From positions 186,001 to 250,000 of the forward strand of contig NZ_JAJNKB010000003.1 in NCBI RefSeq assembly GCF_021533195.1: a DNA stretch of 64,000 bases, in the 5' to 3' direction. A model generated the notes under the pieces. The model saw nothing but the letters and a program-made list of their open reading frames with translations. It searched no databases and was not told where the DNA came from. Positions 1 to 7,837 of the stretch are shown here, piece after piece (position 1 is the stretch's first letter; the number at the start of each line of letters is the position of its first letter). The position numbers were made by a program, and so were the translations under genes. The DNA is from Portibacter marinus (GTDB taxonomy: Bacteria > Bacteroidota > Bacteroidia > Chitinophagales > Saprospiraceae).

Positions 1-269
1 CCATCACGAGGATCAAATGTACTGATACTCATTCCCAGGTAACCATTGAAGTTCCCCTCAGTTGCTTTAAAATTTTCCTGGATTACCCGACCTTTCAATG
101 TCTTTTCAATAACATTTTTGCCCTTTCCACCTTCCCAGGTCAGGTCCCATTCGCCAACCCAGAAGTCAAGTTTAGAAAGATCTTCCTCAGAAGGTTGATT
201 ATTGGCTTGCGAAAATGCCAGTCCTATTGTAGCCGTTATAATAATAGGTAACAAGAATAATCTTTTCAT
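1..269 (-). CDS. Secreted DUF1579-like protein, 3' end outside window
   Basis: Reading the minus strand from an ATG at 269 gives an open frame that runs off the left edge, so only about 89 N-terminal residues are visible. They begin MKRLFLLPIIITATIGLAFS, a clear signal peptide, followed by a stretch containing KLDFWVGEWDLTWEGG. The phrase FWVGEWD is typical of DUF1579/lipocalin-like secreted proteins in Bacteroidota, which probably form a beta barrel of unknown ligand. No promoter or ribosome site is obvious. Family membership is moderate and function is unknown; the missing C-terminus prevents a length check. Confidence 0.6.
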   Translation of the reverse strand, partial: MKRLFLLPIIITATIGLAFSQANNQPSEEDLSKLDFWVGEWDLTWEGGKGKNVIEKTLKGRVIQENFKATEGNFNGYLGMSISTFDPRD

Positions 270-440
270 CCTTTAAAGTTTGCTTGAAATTAATACTACT
301 TTCAGCTATTAGGGTTCAATTACACCTGAATCTCGTAAATATTAGTTAAATTTTATCGCCAATTGACATAGAGGAATGTCCATGGTTCAAATTTTTCATA
401 TTCTCATGTGTCAATATTATTTCATACTCGTTCTTTAAAC

Positions 441-1445
441 ATGTCTTGGGAACTCATTTTATTTTTAGCTGCCGCCATTCATGGAATCGTCCTATCCATC
501 TTGTTTTTGACGGATACTCAAAATCACAAAAAATTCTTTCTTGGACTTTATTTACTTTGCTTTTCAATTACCATTTTACATTACACTAATTACTGGGCCC
601 AGCTTTTTAGGCTACCTTCCTATATCCAATACTTCCTGATTCTACCCTCCTGGGCAATGCCATTGGCCTTTTATCATTTTATGTCTAAAGAATTCAACAA
701 AAAGCAATTTTGGTACCACCTGATCATACCATCACTGTTCACGATTTATTGGGTCACCATGCAATTCGTTTCCCTCTCAGCAGCCCAGTATTTAAAAGCC
801 GCGCATATCACTTCATTCTCACTAATCGCTATTTATCTGACCTACCTGGTTCTCATTCTTCGCCACAAAATGAAGTGGACCTCTGATTGGCTATTCACAC
901 TGGCTTTTGCATCATTTTTGGTCGGATTGGTGTCCTATAAAATAACAACCATGACCGGGACCTATACGCTGAGGTGGGATTACATTACCTGTGCAGCTTT
1001 TGTTATTTTGACGTATGCCATTACCTACTTTAGCGAGTTTACCTTTTTGAAAGAAAAAGTGCAACCCAAGTATTCTTCCAGTAGCTTGACCAAAGAGGAA
1101 GGAGAGTATCTGGTTAAAAAAATAAATAAGGTTTTGAACGAAAAGAGGTACTACGTGGAGCCCGATTTCAACCTATCCTCTTTTGCAAAAAAGCTCGGTG
1201 TCCCAAAATACAGAATTTCACAAGCCCTCAATGTTTATTCAAGTAAATCATTTTCTGAATTGGTCAATGAACTGAGAATCCAGGAAGCTAAAGAAAGGCT
1301 ATTAGAAGAAAGTGCAACTTATCTAAAACTTGAGGCGATCGGTGAAGAAGTAGGGTTCAGGAATAAGGTGTCTTTTTATTCCAATTTCAAAAAGTACGAA
1401 GGCAAGTCTCCGGGTGAGTTCAGGGAACAATTCAATAAGCATTAA
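441..1445 (+). CDS. AraC-family regulator with N-terminal membrane domain
   Basis: This protein of about 334 residues has six to seven hydrophobic segments in its first 200 residues and an AraC-type DNA-binding domain at the C-terminus. The second helix-turn-helix carries the family-like text IGEEVGFRNKVSFYSNFKKYEGKSP split over two helices. The frame stays open back to a GTG at 408, but the ATG at 441 (MSWELILFLAAAIHG) starts directly at the first membrane helix and is preferred. A membrane-embedded sensor coupled to AraC output is common in Bacteroidota. The gene at 1460 follows after 14 bases and may be co-transcribed. A second regulator of the same architecture sits at 54958-56112. The inducer is unknown. 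Confidence 0.8.
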   Translation: MSWELILFLAAAIHGIVLSILFLTDTQNHKKFFLGLYLLCFSITILHYTNYWAQLFRLPSYIQYFLILPSWAMPLAFYHFMSKEFNKKQFWYHLIIPSLFTIYWVTMQFVSLSAAQYLKAAHITSFSLIAIYLTYLVLILRHKMKWTSDWLFTLAFASFLVGLVSYKITTMTGTYTLRWDYITCAAFVILTYAITYFSEFTFLKEKVQPKYSSSSLTKEEGEYLVKKINKVLNEKRYYVEPDFNLSSFAKKLGVPKYRISQALNVYSSKSFSELVNELRIQEAKERLLEESATYLKLEAIGEEVGFRNKVSFYSNFKKYEGKSPGEFREQFNKH

Positions 1446-1459
1446 ATTTTCAGTGTCCA

Positions 1460-2824
1460 ATGTCAGTTATTAAAAAGACAACTTTACAAGCCTGCGAAAG
1501 ATATAGGAATATAATCAATATCATTTTAGTAAAGTTTTTCATTTTCTTTCTTCTCATCAGCAGCTCAGTAATAAAAGTAGATTTATCAGCCCAACAAATA
1601 CCTGATACAACCTTCGCCTTGAATTTCAGCGAAATGAGGTTTGCTAAAGAGTCTGGTCCAATTATTCATATTGACGAAACGCATAATAATTTTCATATTC
1701 TATCAATGAGGTTCGCTCCATTTGCCAAACTTGCCAGGCTAGATGGTTATCGTCCAAAGGAATTCACCACCAAGACCCAACTTGAAAATGTAGTAATACT
1801 GGTCATAGCAAATCCCATTCATGTTGATAATGTGGGCAACTGGAAGAGACCTATTCATTTCGCTTTTAGCGAAGAAGAAGTGAAAGAAATCAAAAAGTGG
1901 GTACACGAGGGTGGTCGGCTGTTATTGATTGCTGATCATATGCCCTTTTCCGGGGCTGCCCAAAATTTAGCACAAGAGTTTGGATTTGATTTCTGTGATG
2001 GCTTCACCAATGTTGCAAACCAGGTCAATGGGAATGATGTATTTTCAATAGAAAATGGTAAATTATTACATCATGATATAGTCAATGGAACCTTAGGCCA
2101 TCCAATAAAGCATCTTACAACATTTACAGGTTCCGCATTTGCTAAACCTGAAAATGCAGAAGGAATATTAGCTTTTGAGGCTGTAGACACATGTTTACAA
2201 CCTGATATAGCATGGAGGTTCGACAGCACCACCACCAAAGTAGCACTATATGAGTTTTATCAAGGAGCGACACTTAAGTTCGGTCAGGGTCGTATTGCCG
2301 TTTTTGGAGAGGCCGCTATGTTTACTGCCCAAAGCGTAAAACAGAGAGGAAAAGAGTTTAAAGTTGGTTTTAACGCCCCGCATGCTCATGATAACGTTAA
2401 CTTTATAAGAAACGTACTCGCATGGTTGTCAGAAGGACTTCCTCATACAGTTCAGAAAAAAGCTGAAGAGCAATTACTCGACATGAATAGAGCAATGGAA
2501 GAGGTTTTTAATGCCGGACAATACAGCGAGGTAGCTGAAAAATTCTATGCCGAAGAAGCAAGGATGGTTGGAGCGAAAACAGAGGTAATCGGTCTGGAAA
2601 ATATTATTCAATACTGGTCCAAATTTCAGGGGGAACTAAGCTGGGAAATAGAATCTATTGAAATCAGTAAACTGGCTGAAAATGTATATTTACAAAGAGG
2701 CATTTCCACTATTCAATATGTTGAAAAAGGTGTGCCACAGGAATCTAAATCCATTTTTTCACTCATCTGGAAAAATACAGAGTATGGGTGGAAGATAGTA
2801 CTGGATCACTTTTCTCCACGATAA
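1460..2824 (+). CDS. DUF4350/GATase1-like protein fused to an NTF2-like domain
   Basis: The 454-residue product has a hydrophobic segment at about residues 24-45, probably a signal or anchor. Residues about 95-320 read like a class I glutamine amidotransferase-like or DUF4350 fold, with strands such as NVVILVIANP and GGRLLLIADHMPF and a late FGQGRIAVFGEAAMF. I see no catalytic Cys-His-Glu triad, so a ligand-binding role is more likely than amidotransfer. From about residue 335 the protein continues into an NTF2/SnoaL-like domain (EEVFNAGQYSEVAEKFYAEEA, ending in GWKIVLDHFSPR). The domain order is seen in the sequence; the function is not known. It follows the AraC gene closely. Confidence 0.6.
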   Translation: MSVIKKTTLQACERYRNIINIILVKFFIFFLLISSSVIKVDLSAQQIPDTTFALNFSEMRFAKESGPIIHIDETHNNFHILSMRFAPFAKLARLDGYRPKEFTTKTQLENVVILVIANPIHVDNVGNWKRPIHFAFSEEEVKEIKKWVHEGGRLLLIADHMPFSGAAQNLAQEFGFDFCDGFTNVANQVNGNDVFSIENGKLLHHDIVNGTLGHPIKHLTTFTGSAFAKPENAEGILAFEAVDTCLQPDIAWRFDSTTTKVALYEFYQGATLKFGQGRIAVFGEAAMFTAQSVKQRGKEFKVGFNAPHAHDNVNFIRNVLAWLSEGLPHTVQKKAEEQLLDMNRAMEEVFNAGQYSEVAEKFYAEEARMVGAKTEVIGLENIIQYWSKFQGELSWEIESIEISKLAENVYLQRGISTIQYVEKGVPQESKSIFSLIWKNTEYGWKIVLDHFSPR

Positions 2825-2985
2825 ACCTATTCCATTTTCGTATAAACTTACCATCGATTCTCGTAAAATAGGTCTTAACTAATCATAGCAGACGTAAAAA
2901 TTATTTAATACTTACACCTCTTCACCCTTCGCGAGCGCAATTCAAATACATATTTAAGAAATTGGTGAAAAACAATTGAATACGT

Positions 2986-3456
2986 ATGAAATGCATCTAC
3001 CTAACTTCCTGTGCTGTTATATTAATGATATGTTCATGCAGTAAAAATGAACCGGAAATGGAAATTCCTAAAGAAGACCCTTTTGAAGTCAAAGGGAATT
3101 ATATCGGAAGTTGGGACGATAATATTTACACCAATTTTCCAATATCCGCAGAAATTAAAAGTACCGGCTCCGATAAATTTAGCGGTCCTTTTTATTATTC
3201 ACAACTAGGGCCCTACATCCCATGCTGTATGGATTCAGGTGACAATGGTACCATCTCCTTTGAAATAAAAGGAGATTCCGTCATCCATTTCGTCTACAAT
3301 CAAGACTTGCAATTTTACATGGGCGGTTGTCCCGGGACATATGAAGGCTCTGGACTATGGAATGAAAAATTGGGCATCCTCTCAATAGACTTCACCGGAG
3401 AGGATTGCGACGGCACACACACCGGAGGTAAGATTATTTTAAGAAATCAACGGTAG
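2986..3456 (+). CDS. Small hypothetical lipoprotein
   Basis: The 156-residue product starts with a lipoprotein signal peptide ending in ICSCSKNE, so Cys at about residue 18 is likely lipidated. The mature part is rich in glycine and aromatic residues and looks like a single beta-sandwich or lipocalin-like domain (GNYIGSWDDN near the start, GGKIILRNQR at the end). Several cysteines in the middle (PCCMD, GGCPG, EDCDG) could pair as disulfides in the periplasm. I do not recognise the family. It stands alone, 161 bases after the previous gene, and is convergent with the permease gene. Confidence 0.6.
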   Translation: MKCIYLTSCAVILMICSCSKNEPEMEIPKEDPFEVKGNYIGSWDDNIYTNFPISAEIKSTGSDKFSGPFYYSQLGPYIPCCMDSGDNGTISFEIKGDSVIHFVYNQDLQFYMGGCPGTYEGSGLWNEKLGILSIDFTGEDCDGTHTGGKIILRNQR

Positions 3457-3567
3457 TGACCTGATTGCTTTTCGCTCATCTCTATACGAATACAGCTAAA
3501 TTAAAAGTGGTCCCTGGGTCAAATGTTCACCCACTGTGTACAAAACTTATCGCGGTATAAATCTGAT

Positions 3568-4989
3568 TTAAAGGTCAGTTGTTTTTTTCTGCATCCTTTT
3601 ACTCAACACCAAAAATAACAAACCACATAGCAACCATGCAGGAAGTGTCACAAAGGACAGGAATACTCCGAATTGCAGACTGATAAAATAGAACAAACCA
3701 AAACTGATGAGCCAGGCCAGAAAAACTGCCATATTAAAGCTAATACCTGCCTTTTCAGCATAATTTTTTGAAATACCAGCCCTCTTAGCAAAAAAATGTT
3801 CAAATACTATTACTGCTCCAAATGGAGCTAAGATAAACCCATAAAGTGCCACAAAACCCAGCAGCTTCATGGCAAAGGCTGGAAATAATCCAGCGATGGT
3901 AGCTACTGTCCCAGCAATGATGGTCACCCAAAATGTAGATAGTTTCGGAACAATCGCTTGAAATGCCAAACCTGCCCTGTAAATTGTGGGATTTGCTGTT
4001 GTCCAGCCGGCCAACACTACTGCGATAATTCCAAAAATTCCGATGGCATTATTGGCCAAAGGACCCGGAGCTACTGGTGGTGCTTCACCATTGTTGATAA
4101 AGGATAGTGCTTCCGGTGATTTCAGATATACGGCGTAAAGAAGGGCCGCCGCAATCCATGCCATATAATGTCCCACATACATCCCTGCAGCAGTCATCCA
4201 ACCTGAAGAAGCTTTTTTGGCAAATCTGAATACAGATAAATCTGACATGCCAATGTGCATAGCGGCATTGGCAAACCAGGACCAGATGACAACATGCCAG
4301 AAAGTATACTTGATCTGACCCGGAAATGGTTCTGATCCTTCTCCCCATATCGCCCAAAAGTCAGCAAAACTAGAAACATTTAATTGACGTAAAGCCACAA
4401 TACCACATGCCAGGAAAGCCAATACTATAACCGGAGACATCCAATTCGCTGCCTTTGAAACCGTGTCATATCCTTTAGATGCAATTAATGAAATGACAGC
4501 ACCCACGACTATTACAATGATGATCCATGTCGCACCATTGGGCATGGTGTCAGTTAGCTTAGGCATTTCCATATCGAATGGAATACCCACCGCTGTTGCT
4601 GATACCGTAATCATTGAACCTGCCAGGAAGCAAAATAGAATACCATTTGCGAGATTATACCCAGTGACCAGTTTCTTCCCACAAATCTTTTCGAGTTGAT
4701 AATACAAGGTCAAACGGTTCTGAACAGCTATTTCGGCAGTCAAAAAGCGCCAGCTCAGCACTGCTAGCAAATTTCCAAGCAGCAATCCTATGATCAAATC
4801 AAAAGCACTAACACCCGCTGTTAGAAATAATGGTCCAATCATAAATTCTGTGCCAGCAGCATGTTCCCCGGCATACATGCCCAGAAAGCTTTTCCAACCT
4901 TTTAACTTGGATTGGGGAACGGGCCTCCGTTCAAATTCTCCTCCAGCGATATCTTCGATTACTTCTTCCTCTCGATTGGCTAAGCTCAT
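3568..4989 (-). CDS. NCS1-type purine/pyrimidine permease
   Basis: The 473-residue protein has about twelve hydrophobic segments and the layout of nucleobase:cation symporter-1 (cytosine/purine permease) proteins. The first helix region MYAGEHAAGTEFMIGPLFL and the following NLLAVLSWRFLTAEIAVQ are typical, and the length fits the family. It should move a nucleobase or related small heterocycle across the inner membrane with H+ or Na+. The N-terminus is acidic and probably cytosolic. No nucleobase catabolic gene is adjacent, so the substrate cannot be named. Allantoin, hydantoin, thiamine-like or cytosine substrates are all known for relatives. Confidence 0.75.
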   Translation of the reverse strand: MSLANREEEVIEDIAGGEFERRPVPQSKLKGWKSFLGMYAGEHAAGTEFMIGPLFLTAGVSAFDLIIGLLLGNLLAVLSWRFLTAEIAVQNRLTLYYQLEKICGKKLVTGYNLANGILFCFLAGSMITVSATAVGIPFDMEMPKLTDTMPNGATWIIIVIVVGAVISLIASKGYDTVSKAANWMSPVIVLAFLACGIVALRQLNVSSFADFWAIWGEGSEPFPGQIKYTFWHVVIWSWFANAAMHIGMSDLSVFRFAKKASSGWMTAAGMYVGHYMAWIAAALLYAVYLKSPEALSFINNGEAPPVAPGPLANNAIGIFGIIAVVLAGWTTANPTIYRAGLAFQAIVPKLSTFWVTIIAGTVATIAGLFPAFAMKLLGFVALYGFILAPFGAVIVFEHFFAKRAGISKNYAEKAGISFNMAVFLAWLISFGLFYFISLQFGVFLSFVTLPAWLLCGLLFLVLSKRMQKKTTDL

Positions 4990-5077
4990 AAGTCCGTTTC
5001 GTTTGTTTCAACTAATATAACTGGTCTTACAAGATATACTGTAATGTTCTATTCTGCAAAACGGCTTACACTAAAAT

Positions 5078-5641
5078 CTATTGATGTTTTGCTTCCTTGA
5101 ATCTGATGAGTTCCGGAACATTATCCGGCTTTCGAAAGCAATAAAGCATGACTACCATTCCCTGATCTTCCCGATAAAATGCAATGAGCTTGGCAAAGGG
5201 AAAGTTTGTAATTTCTTTTCTGGGTCGTATGTATGCTTCAGCTCCCCAATCAACATTTTTATCTTTTAGTTTCTGATCTCTCCATCCGATAACCAGAACA
5301 TCCTGATCATCATCATTTGGCACGATGTTTCCAAGTAATCGATTAAACTCAAGATGAGGGAAAAAAGTAGGAAAAGGCTTAGACAAAGTATCTGAATGAA
5401 AAACCACCAGAACTTCCATCTCATTCGCCTTTACCTTTATTCGAGTATCATACTCGAAAAATTCATTGTCTCTGGGTTTCTGAAATTTCAATTCATTTTC
5501 TACCGGCATTAGAAAATCAAGTTCCATGGAGTCCAGATAAGGCTCTATCACCTCTAGTTCATCATCTCCTTGTGCATATGCAAATTGTAATAAAGGAAGG
5601 ATAAAAAGTAGGCAAGTTATTTTTCGCACATTCAGAATCAT
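5078..5641 (-). CDS. Hypothetical secreted protein
   Basis: The 187-residue product has a clear signal peptide (MILNVRKITCLLFILPLLQF, cleavage after AYAQ). The mature domain has alternating strands and ends with a strand reading MVVMLYCFRKP. I recognise no family. It is divergent from the Dabb-domain gene at 5746, with about 100 AT-rich bases between them, so the two may share a regulatory region. Export to the periplasm or outer membrane is inferred only from the signal peptide. Confidence 0.55.
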   Translation of the reverse strand: MILNVRKITCLLFILPLLQFAYAQGDDELEVIEPYLDSMELDFLMPVENELKFQKPRDNEFFEYDTRIKVKANEMEVLVVFHSDTLSKPFPTFFPHLEFNRLLGNIVPNDDDQDVLVIGWRDQKLKDKNVDWGAEAYIRPRKEITNFPFAKLIAFYREDQGMVVMLYCFRKPDNVPELIRFKEAKHQ

Positions 5642-5745
5642 ATTAGCTCAAACGTTTTCAGTTATCAATTCATTACCCTTAATAACTCCAATTTTTCCCA
5701 ATCCATTCATTTAAAAAACTTATTTTAACCGACTTAAATATATAT

Positions 5746-6153
5746 ATGAAACTTATACCTATAGTCCTTCTGCTATTTATTATCAATATTCCCCTCATGG
5801 GACAATCTGCTTTAGAAGAGACTGACAAAATATATGAAATGAAAGTAGACTCCGTTCTGAGACATGTGGTCATCTTTAAATGGAAATACAATACCACTCA
5901 GGATAAGATTAATGAAATTGAAAAAAGCTTTGCCGCCTTACCTTCAAAGATCAAAACCATCATAGATTTTGAATACGGCACCAATAATTCACCAGAAGGC
6001 CTCGATAAAGGATTTACCCATTGCTTTCTCGTTACATTTGCCAGCGAAAAAGGGAGAGAGATATATCTGCCACATCCCGATCATCAGGAATTCGTGAAAC
6101 TGATTGGTGACCATGTCGAAGATGTGCTGGTGTTTGACTATTGGTCTAAATAA
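5746..6153 (+). CDS. Exported stress-responsive A/B-barrel (Dabb) domain protein
   Basis: After a signal peptide ending near PLMGQS, residues about 38-135 form one Dabb domain. Its hallmarks are the opening VLRHVVIFKWK, a middle FEYGTNNSPEGLDKGFTHCF, and the terminal HPDHQEFVKL followed by VEDVLVFDYW. Cytosolic relatives are dimeric ferredoxin-like barrels, some of them enzymes (olivetolic acid cyclase type), most of unknown function. Export of such a domain is common in Bacteroidota. It sits convergent, two bases from the end of the cysteine-repeat protein gene. Confidence 0.8.
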   Translation: MKLIPIVLLLFIINIPLMGQSALEETDKIYEMKVDSVLRHVVIFKWKYNTTQDKINEIEKSFAALPSKIKTIIDFEYGTNNSPEGLDKGFTHCFLVTFASEKGREIYLPHPDHQEFVKLIGDHVEDVLVFDYWSK

Positions 6154-6154
6154 G

Positions 6155-7687
6155 TTATCTGATAATTGCTACATCCCCTTTGAGTAATTCAACCGTTCCA
6201 TTTTCGAAAAGTACTTCTATCATATAAATATATATGCCTGCACTAACTATTTCACCTTGATATTTACCATCCCAATATTGGTTTAAATCTCCGAATTCAA
6301 AATTCCTGGATTCATGGATCATTTCTCCCCAGATATTAAAAACCCTGTATGATTGAATACTGGCGGGTGCATCATCGCTTTTGAAGACTTCGAATACATC
6401 ATTGATTCCATCTTCATTAGGAGAAAATGCTGAAGGCATATAGAATTTTATGGTGCAGGATTGGTTAAAGTCCGGATCATTGGGTTCCAGGCAGACATTG
6501 CATTCATCTAGCACGGCGGTTCCATTAGGTACGCCGGCACAATCTAAGCAAGATTGATTGAACAGGGGATCATTTGGCAAGATACAAACTCCACAAGAAT
6601 CGAGGATGGCACTTCCATTAGGCGTACCTGCACAATCTGCACAACTGGCATTAAATGCATCAGTATCTGGTACAGCGCATACTCCGCATGAATCTATCAC
6701 GGCAGGACCATTAGGCGTCCCTGCACAGTCAGCACAAGACTGATTAAAATCAGGATCATCTGGCTGCAAACAGACTCCACAGCTATCGATGATAGCAGGT
6801 CCATTTACTTCTCCGGCACAGTCGAAACAACTTTGATTAAACTGAGGATCATCTGGCTGCAAACATACTCCACAGCTGTCCACTACAGCTGTACCATTCA
6901 ACACTCCAGCGCAATCCACATCCTGAAGTTCCTGACAAAAGTTATCCCAGTCTTCCTGAATTTCATCGGTCCCAATAGGTGCATTGCTAACTTCGATGTT
7001 TTTCACCCAACCAGGTGACGCTTCATTAGGAACGGCAGTGTCATCTTGAAAAAAATCGATCAGGTTGTCTCCATCGTTCGGTAGATACAATGGATCCGAA
7101 GAGTCGTCATAACTCGCAAAAAACTCCCCATTGACATAAATATTCACTTCACCACTGCATGTTCTGGTGATTACAAATTGGTAAAGATCTATTGAATTGA
7201 AAAAATTATCCGCCCCTACGGTGCCATTGGGCCAAAACTCTAGTGTACCATTTGTAGGTCGGTCTGTCAATTTTATATATATGCCATTATCATCAGAGGG
7301 GGTGAAATTCAAAAGCCGCACCCATCCTTGTGACCCGTCCAGGTCCTTCACATGAAACGTAAATTTTATCGTATAACCGCAATCTATGAAATCATCATTA
7401 ACAAATCTTAAACCCGCATTATCAAAAAAATGATACCCATCTACTTGAAAAGTTTGAGGACAAGTCGATGTCGGCACGGCAAATGGATTGAAAAAACCCG
7501 TTTCTCCGTCTGAATTTGCCAATGGCTGAAGTGGTACATGATTGCCTGAAAGCTCGTCGTAATTCCCGGTTAACAAATAGCGATAACTGGTTTGTGCATG
7601 AGCCACAGTGACAAGTAGGATCAAAGAAACAATCAGGGTAAACGCCCTAAATTGAAATTTCCCTTCTCTTGCTTCAAAAAATTGCAT
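6155..7687 (-). CDS. Surface protein with LamG-like domain, five cysteine repeats and CHU_C tail
   Basis: The 510-residue product has a signal peptide (residues about 15-31, ending AHAQ), then a concanavalin/laminin-G-like domain (about 75-235, with TIKFTFHVKDLDG and GEVNIYVNGEFFASYDD). Five repeats of about 31 residues follow (about 258-411), each built on DCAG..NG.A..DSCGVC..P.D..FN.SC. The last 95 residues match the gliding-motility-associated C-terminal domain: FSPNEDGINDVFEVF, then RVFNIWGEMIHESRNF and WDGKYQGEIVSAGIYIYMIE. That tail is a known type B signal for the type IX secretion system. The protein is therefore probably secreted and possibly adhesive, with disulfide-stabilised repeats as a stalk. 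Confidence 0.8.
   Translation of the reverse strand: MQFFEAREGKFQFRAFTLIVSLILLVTVAHAQTSYRYLLTGNYDELSGNHVPLQPLANSDGETGFFNPFAVPTSTCPQTFQVDGYHFFDNAGLRFVNDDFIDCGYTIKFTFHVKDLDGSQGWVRLLNFTPSDDNGIYIKLTDRPTNGTLEFWPNGTVGADNFFNSIDLYQFVITRTCSGEVNIYVNGEFFASYDDSSDPLYLPNDGDNLIDFFQDDTAVPNEASPGWVKNIEVSNAPIGTDEIQEDWDNFCQELQDVDCAGVLNGTAVVDSCGVCLQPDDPQFNQSCFDCAGEVNGPAIIDSCGVCLQPDDPDFNQSCADCAGTPNGPAVIDSCGVCAVPDTDAFNASCADCAGTPNGSAILDSCGVCILPNDPLFNQSCLDCAGVPNGTAVLDECNVCLEPNDPDFNQSCTIKFYMPSAFSPNEDGINDVFEVFKSDDAPASIQSYRVFNIWGEMIHESRNFEFGDLNQYWDGKYQGEIVSAGIYIYMIEVLFENGTVELLKGDVAIIR
6455..6916 (-). repeat. Five tandem coding repeats of about 93 bases
   Basis: Within the surface protein gene, five tandem units each encode about 31 residues with the pattern DCAG, then NG, then DSCGVC, then FNQSC. 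Units 1 and 2 differ at only a few residues, while the last diverges most (DECNVC). Four cysteines per unit keep constant spacing. DNA similarity between neighbouring units is visible, so copy number may vary between strains by slippage or recombination. Confidence 0.85.
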
Positions 7688-7837
7688 TGGCTTTATAGGT
7701 TAATTAGTATGAACGAAGTATTCTCATATAATTATGGAAACACATGCCTCTCCTATCCCCTACCAATACAATAAATAAGCCATTACAAAAGCAAGGGCCG
7801 TCTTAGACCACGATCCCAATCCAGAATGTATCATGCC

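Noticed and set aside
2825-2873. ACCTATT/AATAGGT inverted repeat after the DUF4350-like gene.
   Set aside because: Seven-base arms with a 35-base loop and no T-run are expected by chance in AT-rich DNA.
3515-3533. A TGGGT/ACCCA inverted repeat between convergent genes as a terminator.
   Set aside because: The stem is only five pairs with a nine-base loop and no T-run.
6558-6743. The tandem repeats within 6455-6916 could be taken for a CRISPR-like array.
   Set aside because: Units are 93 bases with no spacer pattern and they encode a periodic cysteine protein in frame.
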